A DNA stretch of 6,951 bases from AG-12 sp027339635 (GCA_027339635.1 DAHWNZ010000095.1:1-6951), one strand, 5' to 3'. Positions 1 through 6,235 are shown, numbered from the stretch's first letter. Numbers and translations are program-made. Notes: a model not told the origin generated them from the sequence alone.

Positions 1-501
1 GACGTACCGCTCGGCGATGGCGCGAGCCTGCCAGGCACGGTATTCCTGCTCCCACTCCTGGCGTAGTCGCAGCACCGATGAGGGCGACAGGGCTACCGTC
101 TGGCCGACCAGTGCCCGGAACACCGGCTCGAAGTCGCCGCTGCTCAGCCCCTCGAGGTAGAGCCTCACAAAGAGCCGTTGCTGAGTCCGAGACTGCCGCT
201 GCCAGCGTCGAACGATCTCGGAGCGGAACGGCTCGGCGTCCTTAGGGACGTCGCTCACCCGTGGCTGCCGGATAGTGATGGCCGCACTCGCCGTGCCGAT
301 CGTGCGCTCGGGCAGATAGCCGTTCCGGTAACCCGTCTGGGCACCCCGTGCATAGCGGCGCCGCCCCAGGTAGGCGTCCACCTCCTCAGCGAGTGCACGC
401 TCAAGCATCTTCTGCGCCCCCTGCCGGGCCAGCTCCTCCAAGGGGTCGTCGGGCGCCGGAACTGATGCGGTCGGCGGTAGAACCTGATAGCGTCGGGTCA
501 T
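1..501 (-). CDS. IS256-family (mutator-type) transposase, N-terminal part, cut by the window edge
   Basis: This open frame reads leftwards from an ATG at 501-499 and is still open at base 1, giving 167 residues. It would encode a DDE transposase that moves its own insertion sequence. Seen: an N-terminal helical stretch LEELARQGAQKMLERALAEE (about 21-40), then VDAYLGRRRY and the motif GYRNGY (57-62), a basic DNA-binding-like segment with IRQPRVSD (77-84), and LYLEGLSSGDFEPVFRAL (114-131) followed by LSPSSVLRL. These match, in order, the N-terminal half of IS256/MULE-type transposases, which usually run to about 400 residues. The catalytic Asp/Asp/Glu residues lie beyond the window, so intactness cannot be judged. 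The start is supported by GGAGG ten bases upstream. That site sits inside a long inverted repeat (503-575), which may restrict translation. Confidence 0.9.
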   Translation of the reverse strand, partial: MTRRYQVLPPTASVPAPDDPLEELARQGAQKMLERALAEEVDAYLGRRRYARGAQTGYRNGYLPERTIGTASAAITIRQPRVSDVPKDAEPFRSEIVRRWQRQSRTQQRLFVRLYLEGLSSGDFEPVFRALVGQTVALSPSSVLRLRQEWEQEYRAWQARAIAERYV

Positions 502-502
502 A

Positions 503-575
503 ACGGCGTAGCCTCCAGGATCGACCCGCGGTGCGAGCCGATGGTTGATAACGAACACCTGGAAGGCTACGCCGT
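503..575 (-). promoter_or_regulatory. Inverted repeat/hairpin masking the IS256-type transposase ribosome binding site
   Basis: ACGGCGTAGCCTCCAGG (503-519) is matched in inverted orientation by 558-575, giving 17 base pairs with one bulged base around a 38-base loop. In minus-strand RNA the 3' arm contains the transposase GGAGG and ends two bases before its ATG. Transcripts entering from outside the element could therefore hide the ribosome binding site, a device known from IS10 and IS50 that limits transposase made by read-through. Alternatively the repeat is a transposase-binding site near the element end. The repeat is seen; the role is inferred. Confidence 0.6.
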
Positions 576-725
576 CTTTATCTCCCCTGGCGGGAGCCTC
601 GACCGCTGTTTCCACAAGTCAATACGCTACCTCGGTGGCGGCCCATGTGCGAGACATCCCCAGGTCGCCTCGGCGGGGCCGAGAGGTTCCTCCGGCAAGT
701 GGAGGCGTGTATTTTCCGACCACTG
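576..725. other. Non-coding stretch between the two insertion sequences
   Basis: I find no credible gene here. It holds short hairpins, 669-683 (CTCGGC-GGG-GCCGAG) and 689-705 (CCTCC/GGAGG), and should contain the outer terminus of the IS256-type element, which cannot be fixed because the other end is outside the window. With the 731-2317 IS removed, the translocase reading frame continues leftwards through this stretch for about 32 codons to a TAG near 630, so part may be the former 3' end of that gene. Confidence 0.4.
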
Positions 726-730
726 TGTGA
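726..730. repeat. Target-site duplication, left copy (TGTGA)
   Basis: TGTGA directly abuts the left terminal inverted repeat and recurs directly after the right one at 2318-2322. The pair marks the insertion point of the 731-2317 element. Confidence 0.85.
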
Positions 731-747
731 GTGGACTTTTCGACTTT
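731..747. repeat. IS left terminal inverted repeat
   Basis: GTGGACTTTTCGACTTT, perfectly complementary in inverted orientation to 2301-2317. Base 730/2318 also pairs, but it belongs to the target duplication. Confidence 0.92.
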
Positions 748-757
748 CACATAGTGA

Positions 758-2044
758 TCACGCGGCCTCAGCCAGAACGTCGAGAAGGGCGGTGGCATTT
801 TTACGGCTGAGCCGACGGTGAGGTGAGGCGTCAAAAATAGTCCGAGTCCAGACCTCGCGCCGGAGGGAGGCCACCGCGTCTTGGAAGGACGGAGTGTGCT
901 TGGAGGGGTACCAGGGGCGCGCCGGCCAGAGGGATTGCTGGCTGGGGGTGGCCACGAACCAGTCCCAGACGGCAGCTGACATCCAACAAGCCAGGGCTAC
1001 GACTCGTTCAGGACCGGCTCCGACCCAGGACTGGGGATCCTCGGCGCCCAGGAATTGCTTGGTGTTGCGGAAGGTGTCCTCGATGGCCCAGCGATCCGCG
1101 TAGGCGCTGGCTACCTGGGCTGGCTGGGCGGTGATGTCAGTGGTCACGAAGTAGTCGTCAGGCTCAAGCCCCTGGGGGTCGCGGACGATCACCAGCAGTA
1201 CCGTACGGTCGGGGCAGGCCAAGTACCAGAGCACCTCCCGGGCCCATAGGTCCCGCTGCTCGGCTCGCCCGCGGATGGAGACCGCCTCCCGGGTCCACCC
1301 GGTAACCGACTTGGCCAATTCTGGTAGCGAGGCCAAGCGGCGGCCCTTCTTGCGGGGGCGGCCCCGCATCCCCGTGCGCGGTGGCGGTGGTTCGTAGAGG
1401 GCCGCATTCCGACGCATTCGGGACACCACGATGGTGCGCGGTAAGGAGTAGCGGATCAAGGGCGCGTAGGCGCCATCAGCCACCACACAGAAGTCTCGCT
1501 CTGGCAGCCACTGCGCGACCTGCTCAATCATCTCGATGGCCAGCTGGATCATGTTCGCTCCGCCCTTACGATGCAGGCGGACCAGCACCGGCAAGGCCAA
1601 CGGCTCCCCGCCCCAGGGGGGGGCTACTCGCAGCGCCAGCACCACGATGTTGAGCCCCAAGGTCAGCACCGGACGGGCATGGGTGGAGTGGACGGCATCG
1701 CGGAAGTTGCCAGCCCCATTGATCTTGCTGCCGCTCTTCTTCATCAAGGTGTCGTCCAGTACCAGAGTGAGGCGCCCCTCAGGGACCCAGCGGGCGACCA
1801 AGTGCAAGAGCAGCTGCCGCCAGAGCATGTCCATTGACCACCGCCCGCAGCGCACCCAGCGCGCGTAGGCGCCGTACTGACGACGCTGGGCTTCAGGGAT
1901 CACGCTCCACAGGCGAGTCAGGGTATGCCGTCCTGGACATAGCACCCAAGCAGTCAGCAGCTGCTCGAAGAGCTGCCTGCCCGGGGCGGTGAAACCACCG
2001 GCGAACTGGGATAGGAAACGCAGCCAGGTCGGGGGACCAGGCAT
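758..2044 (-). CDS. DDE transposase, IS4/IS701-like
   Basis: A 428-residue transposase that catalyses cut-and-paste or related movement of its own 1587-bp element. Seen: the first catalytic Asp in LVLDDT (D97/D98), a second in FCVVADGAYA (D190), and YADRWAIEDTFRNTK (315-329), which exactly fits the IS4-type Y-x2-R-x3-E-x6-K signature with E322 as third catalytic residue. An Arg/Lys-rich patch (about 226-236, RGRPRKKGRR) may touch DNA. The motif DDT...KKSG...GAG after the first Asp resembles DDE_5-type endonucleases. The ATG at 2044 is preceded by GGGAGG with about ten bases spacing. The frame is uninterrupted and of usual length, so the protein may be active. It is the only gene in the element and reads towards the left terminus. 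Confidence 0.93.
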   Translation of the reverse strand: MPGPPTWLRFLSQFAGGFTAPGRQLFEQLLTAWVLCPGRHTLTRLWSVIPEAQRRQYGAYARWVRCGRWSMDMLWRQLLLHLVARWVPEGRLTLVLDDTLMKKSGSKINGAGNFRDAVHSTHARPVLTLGLNIVVLALRVAPPWGGEPLALPVLVRLHRKGGANMIQLAIEMIEQVAQWLPERDFCVVADGAYAPLIRYSLPRTIVVSRMRRNAALYEPPPPRTGMRGRPRKKGRRLASLPELAKSVTGWTREAVSIRGRAEQRDLWAREVLWYLACPDRTVLLVIVRDPQGLEPDDYFVTTDITAQPAQVASAYADRWAIEDTFRNTKQFLGAEDPQSWVGAGPERVVALACWMSAAVWDWFVATPSQQSLWPARPWYPSKHTPSFQDAVASLRREVWTRTIFDASPHRRLSRKNATALLDVLAEAA

Positions 2045-2300
2045 GTGGGGAAAACCTCCCGACCCACCTAGAGGACTCCAGCTTGAGCACGGTCATTGAC
2101 CCAACACCGAGCCTGCGTTAGCATGCGGGAGCCCTCCTGTCGGTGGTCTGTTGGTCAACAACGACACTCTGCCACAGCGAGGGCTTCTTAGTGGACGCCT
2201 GTTCGGACCCGTCAACGAGCGGTCAGGACCCCGGATCCGCTCTCCAGGCCATCTCACCCACCCCGGTCCGTCCCTTCTGGCAACTACCCCTCGGCTCTAA
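2045..2300. other. IS leader region without a gene
   Basis: This lies between the transposase start and the right terminal repeat. No credible coding frame is seen. It holds the transposase ribosome binding site, a possible minus-strand -35 (TTGACG, 2215-2210) without a convincing -10, and a possible outward plus-strand promoter at 2096-2124. An AGTGGAC copy at 2190-2196 repeats the outer bases of the terminal repeat. Confidence 0.5.
2096..2124 (+). promoter_or_regulatory. Possible outward-facing promoter in the IS right end
   Basis: TTGACC (2096-2101), a 17-base spacer and TAGCAT (2119-2124) fit a sigma-70/SigA promoter pointing rightwards out of the element. It would transcribe antisense through the translocase relic towards the operon at 3207. 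This is a motif match only. Confidence 0.35.
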
Positions 2301-2317
2301 AAAGTCGAAAAGTCCAC
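2301..2317. repeat. IS right terminal inverted repeat
   Basis: AAAGTCGAAAAGTCCAC, the exact reverse complement of 731-747. Confidence 0.92.
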
Positions 2318-2322
2318 TGTGA
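2318..2322. repeat. Target-site duplication, right copy (TGTGA)
   Basis: TGTGA abuts the right terminal repeat and matches 726-730. Only one copy would have existed before insertion. Confidence 0.85.
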
Positions 2323-3080
2323 CAGGGCCAGTGGTCGGTGAGACTCTCCCGGAACCCGACCTGGCGAGTAGCACTTCCCGGCTCTCGTCCATGGAGCAGG
2401 CGACCGCCTGGAACTCCTTCCCGGTCTCGTGGGCCGAAACCGCCTGGCCGGAGTGCGGGGCAGCAGACAGGCTGGATCGCTGCCGAGCGGCGGGGAAACC
2501 ATTGATCGCGGCTCCGACCCGGAAGGCAACCGTGCCATCGCGGTTGGCGCCCAGCTGCCCGGCACCGCATCGGCGTCCGGCCGCTTGGTGCAGCAGGCGA
2601 GGTGGATGGACACCGATCTCCGGAGCCTGGCGATCTCCCCGAGCCGCCGGGTGGCCGCCTGCTTGGCGCCACGGGCGGCTCGGTCGTCGCCGAGGTCGCG
2701 GACCGTGGTCTTCGCCACCTCGTCCACCACGACCAGGATCCGGGGCCAACTTGCGGGGGCATCTGACGCGCCCGCCTCATCCCCCCGCCGTACCGCGGAG
2801 CGCCGTCGGTCCAGTTCCGCCCAGACGCGAATCACAGTCTTTGCGGCTGCCGTCACGGTGCGGACGACCGGGTAGAAGGCGTGCGCCGCAGGCCGAAGTG
2901 AGCGAGCTCACCCCTGCCCTTGAGGTCGATGAGCACCAGCCACGGGCGCTCCGGCTGATGTATGTCGACGAGGGGGAAACCCCGGCGCCGGGCGCAAGAA
3001 GGGGCTCTCGCCCGCGGTGGTCCGCTACCCATTGGCAGGGGCAGGCCTGCCTCAAACGTGGCCTTCGAGCCCATGTGTGG
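2323..3080 (-). pseudogene. Relic of an FtsK/SpoIIIE-type DNA translocase (conjugative-element type)
   Basis: FtsK/SpoIIIE ATPases pump double-stranded DNA; in actinobacterial integrative conjugative elements one such protein transfers the element. Here the homology is spread over three minus-strand frames, read right to left. PWLVLIDLKGRGELAHFG comes first, with a frame change near 2860, then FYPVVRTVTAAAKTVIRVWAELDRRR. The Walker B-like RILVVVDEVA follows, then IARLRRSVSIHLACCTKRPD and ADAVPG. Another shift leads to QLGANRDGTVAFRVGAAING, another to LGSDPACLLP, and another to GQAVSAHETGKEFQAVACSM and DESREVLLARS. That order matches family members, so at least four frameshifts have broken one gene. 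No Walker A (GxxGxGKS) is visible before LVLIDLKG, so that stretch seems lost too. The 3' end is interrupted by the IS at 731-2317. FtsK relatedness is fairly sure; the conjugative role is inferred from the neighbours. Confidence 0.75.
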
Positions 3081-3115
3081 CCACCGCCCCCAGCCTCGGC
3101 CCAATGTACCGTTCA

Positions 3116-3155
3116 GGTGCCGTTATGTTGTAGTGCTGCTATATTACGTGGCACC
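3116..3155. promoter_or_regulatory. Inverted repeat around the operon promoter, possible operator
   Basis: GGTGCC (3116-3121) and GGCACC (3150-3155) form a 6-bp inverted repeat with 28 bases between, spanning the likely -10 and the probable transcription start. Small XRE repressors often bind such dyads to control their own gene, so this is a candidate operator for the 3207-3470 product. Confidence 0.35.
3137..3145 (+). promoter_or_regulatory. Likely extended -10 promoter of the XRE/membrane operon
   Basis: TGC-TATATT is an extended -10 (TGn plus TATATT) in an AT-rich island of an otherwise GC-rich region, about 60 bases before the first gene. No good -35 lies at 17 bases upstream, which extended -10 promoters tolerate. 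Transcription would start near 3152. Confidence 0.5.
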
Positions 3156-3206
3156 AGTATGGGGAGTAACCGTGGCGAAGGTATGAAAGGCGCGAGGCAG
3201 GCATCC

Positions 3207-3470
3207 ATGTATAACCGGGTCGCGGTTCTGCGCACCGAGCACGGACTCAGTCGGCACGAACTGGCCGACGCGGTCGGCGTCAACTACCAGACGATCGGCT
3301 ACATCGAACGCGGCGAATACAGCCCTAGTCTGGACCTGGCTTTTCGCCTGGCAGAGGCCTTCGAACTCCCGATCGAAGCTATCTTCTCGCGGCAACCCAT
3401 GAGACCGATGAGCCAGCAACTCTTCACCCCGGATCGGGACCCGGCCGTGGGACCAGGGGCCGCGAGGTGA
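3207..3470 (+). CDS. Small XRE-family helix-turn-helix transcriptional regulator
   Basis: An 87-residue DNA-binding protein and probable repressor of its own operon. Residues 3-60 form a complete XRE (HTH_3) domain. They start NRVAVLRTEHGLSRHELADA, continue VGVNYQTIGYIERGEYSPSL as recognition helix and following turn, and end with LAFRLAEAFELPIEAIF. This matches the short YozG-like group (M-x-NR-x2-LR ... ARQT-x-x-IE-x-G-x-Y-x-PSL ... IE-x-IF), which are little more than one domain. The ATG at 3207 was chosen because family members begin at M-x-NR and GAGG lies ten bases upstream. In-frame ATGs at 3159 and 3183 lack well-placed sites. The longer frame upstream (from 2319) runs antisense over the translocase relic and is not believed. 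The stop overlaps the next GTG by four bases (GTGA), implying coupled translation. Regulators of this group are often encoded next to multi-pass membrane proteins, as here. Confidence 0.9.
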   Translation: MYNRVAVLRTEHGLSRHELADAVGVNYQTIGYIERGEYSPSLDLAFRLAEAFELPIEAIFSRQPMRPMSQQLFTPDRDPAVGPGAAR

Positions 3471-4537
3471 CCAGAACCGCGCCCCGTCTCTCGCGGTACC
3501 GCCGGCCGGACTTCCTGGTCGGGGCTGTGCTCGTCTTCTGCGCCGCGATTGTCCCGCTGTTGCTCTTCGCAGTACCAGGACGGTGGCAATGGCCCGAGGT
3601 CTACCTGATCTTTGTCGTAGTGACCATTCTGGCGGTCAGGGTTGTCCCCGTCGAGCCCGGGGCCCTACTTCGGCGCAGAGTGGCGAGGCGGACTCTGGTT
3701 GGCGCTATCGTGGGGATCTGCCTGCTGATGGTGATCGTCGGCGGTGACCTGGGCGATTACCTGTGGCTTGGGATCCTCGGCTTGGTTTTCGGCGACGTGC
3801 TGTTGGGACGTGCAACTCAACGGATGGCCACTGCGCCGGACGACCGAGTCGATGAGTGGCAGGAGTCGCTGCGCAACCAGGCCCACCGGACTGCATATTG
3901 GCTGGTCGGGGTCGGCTTTCTGGTGTTCTTCTTTGGCACCTACGTGGCCACCGAGCAGACGCGGGCATGGCTATCCCAGGGTCGTGGAGGCGGTCTTTGG
4001 ATAGTCTCCGCTGAACTGCTCTTCTGCCTACCCGCCATGGTGATCGCCTGGAACCAGTCAGACCCTGTCCGCGAGCGGCTATCGCCACCGTGGCACCTGA
4101 CGTGGATGCGACGGGCGACGATTGCGATGGTGAGCGTAGCCCTGCTGGCGCCGGTGCTGGCCAGTCTCGCACTTCCAGTGCTGCCAATCACGACCCAGTC
4201 ATCCGTCCTGCCCAGCCAGGGCCGGTGTCTGACCTTCAGAGCGACCGAGACGGTCGGGATCTTGGTCGAGGCACAGCTGCCAATCGCGGCTCTGGCCTGT
4301 TGGAACGGCCGGCGCGCGGTCGAGCAATTTGGGATGAACCGGAGTGACTGTACGCCGGCCGACACCCAGCTGGCCACCGTCCAGACGATCTCCTGTCGGC
4401 GCACCGTGTCTGCAGGCGGAACGCTGCGCTTCCTGTACGCCACCAGAGTCCGCTCGCCGTTCCTGCCCTTCATGACGAGGGTTGTGAGGCTCCGACTGAC
4501 TCTCACCCGTACTGGCAGGGTGCTGCAGTTCCCGTGA
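3467..4537 (+). CDS. Multi-pass membrane protein with outer four-cysteine domain, paralogue 1 (function unknown)
   Basis: I do not recognise this 356-residue family. Hydrophobic segments lie at about 17-36, 44-61, 77-91, 95-113, 144-160, 178-195 and 217-239. A basic N terminus (RTAPRLSRYRR) suggests the N end inside and, with seven segments, the C-terminal domain (about 240-356) outside. That domain has cysteines 254, 278, 295 and 310, including C-x23-CWNGR and CTPA, suited to two disulfides, and ends LTLTRTGRVLQF. A cytoplasmic charged motif DEWQESLRNQAHRTAY (129-144) precedes segment 5. It recalls the DER...A-x3-AF motif of small membrane proteins paired with XRE regulators (DUF2178-like), but this is only a resemblance. 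The GTG start overlaps the regulator stop, with AGGGG seven bases upstream. The next gene overlaps again by GTGA. It shares all these motifs with the 4534-5526 product, so the two arose by duplication. A sensor, transporter or immunity role is conceivable; none is shown. Confidence 0.85.
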   Translation: MTRTAPRLSRYRRPDFLVGAVLVFCAAIVPLLLFAVPGRWQWPEVYLIFVVVTILAVRVVPVEPGALLRRRVARRTLVGAIVGICLLMVIVGGDLGDYLWLGILGLVFGDVLLGRATQRMATAPDDRVDEWQESLRNQAHRTAYWLVGVGFLVFFFGTYVATEQTRAWLSQGRGGGLWIVSAELLFCLPAMVIAWNQSDPVRERLSPPWHLTWMRRATIAMVSVALLAPVLASLALPVLPITTQSSVLPSQGRCLTFRATETVGILVEAQLPIAALACWNGRRAVEQFGMNRSDCTPADTQLATVQTISCRRTVSAGGTLRFLYATRVRSPFLPFMTRVVRLRLTLTRTGRVLQFP

Positions 4538-5526
4538 ACATTGCTGGACCGGTCGGGATCCGGACAAGGCCTTGGCAGAGGCACCTGCGGAGGGCCGCCG
4601 TGGCGCTGGCGGGGGCCCTTTGGCTCCTGCTCGCCTCCCCCGTGCCGGAGTCGCTGAACGGCTGGGGGATCGCCGTGGTGCTCGCGATTGTAGCCCTCGT
4701 CGTCGCCGTCGGAGCAGGCACTGGATGGGTTGCATTCAGGAGAGCGCATCGACTCGACGAGTTCAGTCTGGGGCTGAGGGATCGCGCTTACCGGCTCGCC
4801 TTCAGGATGTTCGTGTTAGGGGTCGTCCTACTGGGCGTCGGGCTGGCCGTGAGCCAAGGGCTCCGGGGTGAGATCACCTGGGCGGTGCCCGACCCGGTAG
4901 GAGCCAGGGGCATGGCGGCCGTGCTCCTTCTGGTGGCATGTCTCCCCACATCGGTGGCGGCATGGATCGGTGGCGCAGATGAGGCTGACCCCCTGGCTGA
5001 CGGCGGTCGAGTTCGTGCCGGCAGACGCAGAGGGCGTTGGCTGCCTTTGCTTTCCGTTCCAGTCTTGTTCACCGCGTGGCTGATGGGAGGGGCCCTCCTA
5101 CCGGTTAGTGGGGCGTCCGAGGTCACGCTGCCGGATCCCGGATTCGCCATGAGCAATGGACACTGCGGAGCGTTCGCGGCCACCGAGCAGGTGGCTCGCG
5201 GCTTCGGCCCGACCGTCCGACTCCTAGCCCAGGTGTGCTGGAATGGTCGGGAGGCGTGGGTGATCAACGACCCCGGAGCACCGACACCTCGCTACTTCGG
5301 ACCTGTCTCCTCGCGAATGGAGCCGGCGCTCTGTACGCCTGCCAACGACGGAACCGATTTCGGACTGGTCAGCCGAGTGGGCTGCCAAGTGTGGATCGAC
5401 AGGGCGGGAACTGTAAACGTGCGGCTAACGGCCCATGCGGGGTCTGGTCTATTAGGCATCGGGCGGAAATGGATTCAGATCACGTTGGCGGTGACCAGGA
5501 CCGGTCGAGTTCTGACCTTTACGTGA
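4534..5526 (+). CDS. Multi-pass membrane protein with outer four-cysteine domain, paralogue 2 (function unknown)
   Basis: A 330-residue paralogue of the preceding protein. Hydrophobic segments lie at about 22-39, 45-68, 88-110, 126-146 and 170-190. The basic N terminus (RTRPWQRHLRR) and an odd segment number again place the C-terminal domain outside. It has two fewer N-terminal segments than paralogue 1. Shared marks: DEFSLGLRDRAYRLAF (75-90) before a membrane segment, CLP...AAW...ADP (136-153), cysteines 211, 235, 267 and 284 with C-x23-CWNGR and CTPA, and the end VTRTGRVLTF. The CWNGR-to-CTPA loop is longer here (31 against 16 residues), which suggests that this surface differs between the two. 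The GTG start overlaps the previous stop by GTGA and its best upstream purine run (GCAGGG) is 13 bases away, so translation probably depends on the preceding gene. The two may form a hetero-oligomer. An integrase remnant begins directly after its stop. Confidence 0.85.
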   Translation: MNIAGPVGIRTRPWQRHLRRAAVALAGALWLLLASPVPESLNGWGIAVVLAIVALVVAVGAGTGWVAFRRAHRLDEFSLGLRDRAYRLAFRMFVLGVVLLGVGLAVSQGLRGEITWAVPDPVGARGMAAVLLLVACLPTSVAAWIGGADEADPLADGGRVRAGRRRGRWLPLLSVPVLFTAWLMGGALLPVSGASEVTLPDPGFAMSNGHCGAFAATEQVARGFGPTVRLLAQVCWNGREAWVINDPGAPTPRYFGPVSSRMEPALCTPANDGTDFGLVSRVGCQVWIDRAGTVNVRLTAHAGSGLLGIGRKWIQITLAVTRTGRVLTFT

Positions 5527-5602
5527 GAGGATCATCGGCTCAGCACACCGCAACGCCGCCAAGCTGGCGGATGCGCCCCATCTCCCGCCACCTGAGCCGA
5601 CC

Positions 5603-6223
5603 GTGGTGTCACCGGAGCAGGTTTGGGGCCTGCTCGACGCCCGCACAGATCCGAGCCTGCGACGGCTCGCAGTGGTGGCTATCACCACGGGCCTGCGGAT
5701 GGGGGAGCAGCTCGGACTACGCTGGGTCGATATCGACTTCGAGCGCCGCTGTCTCCACGTCCGTAGCGCCATCCAGCGGGCCAGTAGGGTCTACTCGCCA
5801 GTTGAGCCGAAGAGCGCCTCCAGCAGGCGCGTGGCGGCCTTCCCCGATGCTGCCCTGGCGGCGCTACGCGAAGAGCACCAAGCCCCAATTGAAGCTCAGC
5901 TCGCAGCCGGTCGGCGCTGGCACCAGCCGATCCCCGATCTGGTTTTCACCACGGCCGCAGGACAGCCTAGAAACGGCACCAGCGTCATCCACCTATTCCA
6001 GGACGCTCTACAGCGGGCGGGCCTGCCTCGGCTCCGCTGGCATGATCTTCGAGCCTCCCACGGTGCGCTGCTGCTCGCGGGCGGAGCAGATATCTCGGTG
6101 GTCAGCCGGAAGCTGGGACACTCCAGCGTGGCGCTCACCAGCCGCCACTATGGCGGGGTCGTCGATGCTCTCCAGCTGGACGCCGCCGACAGGCTCGGAC
6201 GGCTGCTGCAGCGGCCGGGCTAA
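5603..6223 (+). CDS. Tyrosine recombinase/integrase catalytic domain, N-terminally truncated
   Basis: Tyrosine integrases cut and rejoin DNA at attachment sites to insert or excise elements. The 206 residues contain the whole catalytic domain: Arg in TTGLRMGE (R32), a likely beta-hairpin Lys (K70), HDLR (H147, R150), LGHSS (H173) and the nucleophile in SRHYGG (Y183). The N-terminal core-binding and arm-binding domains (usually about 150-180 residues) are absent. The frame is open back to 5516 and reads as a typical interdomain linker (SAHRNAAKLADAPHLPPPEP, 5540-5599) without ATG, GTG or TTG, and the GTG at 5603 lacks a clear ribosome binding site. The gene therefore looks cut at a junction right at the stop of the preceding membrane protein gene, and is probably inactive or a relic. 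It lies 12 bp before hicA and about 550 bp from a tRNA-derived attachment core, its likely former target. Confidence 0.85.
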   Translation: MVSPEQVWGLLDARTDPSLRRLAVVAITTGLRMGEQLGLRWVDIDFERRCLHVRSAIQRASRVYSPVEPKSASSRRVAAFPDAALAALREEHQAPIEAQLAAGRRWHQPIPDLVFTTAAGQPRNGTSVIHLFQDALQRAGLPRLRWHDLRASHGALLLAGGADISVVSRKLGHSSVALTSRHYGGVVDALQLDAADRLGRLLQRPG

Positions 6224-6235
6224 GGGCCGCATAGC

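Larger units (their letters stand above)
731..2317 (-). mobile_element. Complete insertion sequence, IS4/IS701-like DDE group, 1587 bp
   Basis: The element is bounded by perfect 17-bp terminal inverted repeats, GTGGACTTTTCGACTTT at 731-747 and its reverse complement at 2301-2317. It is flanked by the 5-bp direct repeat TGTGA (726-730 and 2318-2322), the expected target-site duplication. It carries one transposase gene on the minus strand, which stops 10 bp inside the left repeat. A 256-bp leader at the right end (2045-2300) has no other gene. Repeats, duplication and uninterrupted transposase all look intact, so the insertion is probably recent. The IS4-superfamily assignment rests on the transposase signature. 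The exact family (IS701, ISH3 or another) cannot be fixed, because a 5-bp duplication is not diagnostic. Confidence 0.93.

Noticed and set aside
178..465. Plus-strand open frame at the left edge
   Set aside because: It is antisense to the clear IS256-type transposase frame on the minus strand.
689..720. Rho-independent terminator on the plus strand
   Set aside because: The stem is only five pairs and the following ATTTT run is short and not adjacent.
2319..3206. Long plus-strand open frame running into the XRE gene
   Set aside because: It lies antisense to the translocase relic, has low-complexity Pro/Arg-rich translation and no family resemblance; only the part from 3207 is a recognisable protein.
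3940..4749. Minus-strand 269-residue open frame
   Set aside because: A GC-driven shadow of the two membrane protein genes, without hydrophobic segments or recognisable motifs.
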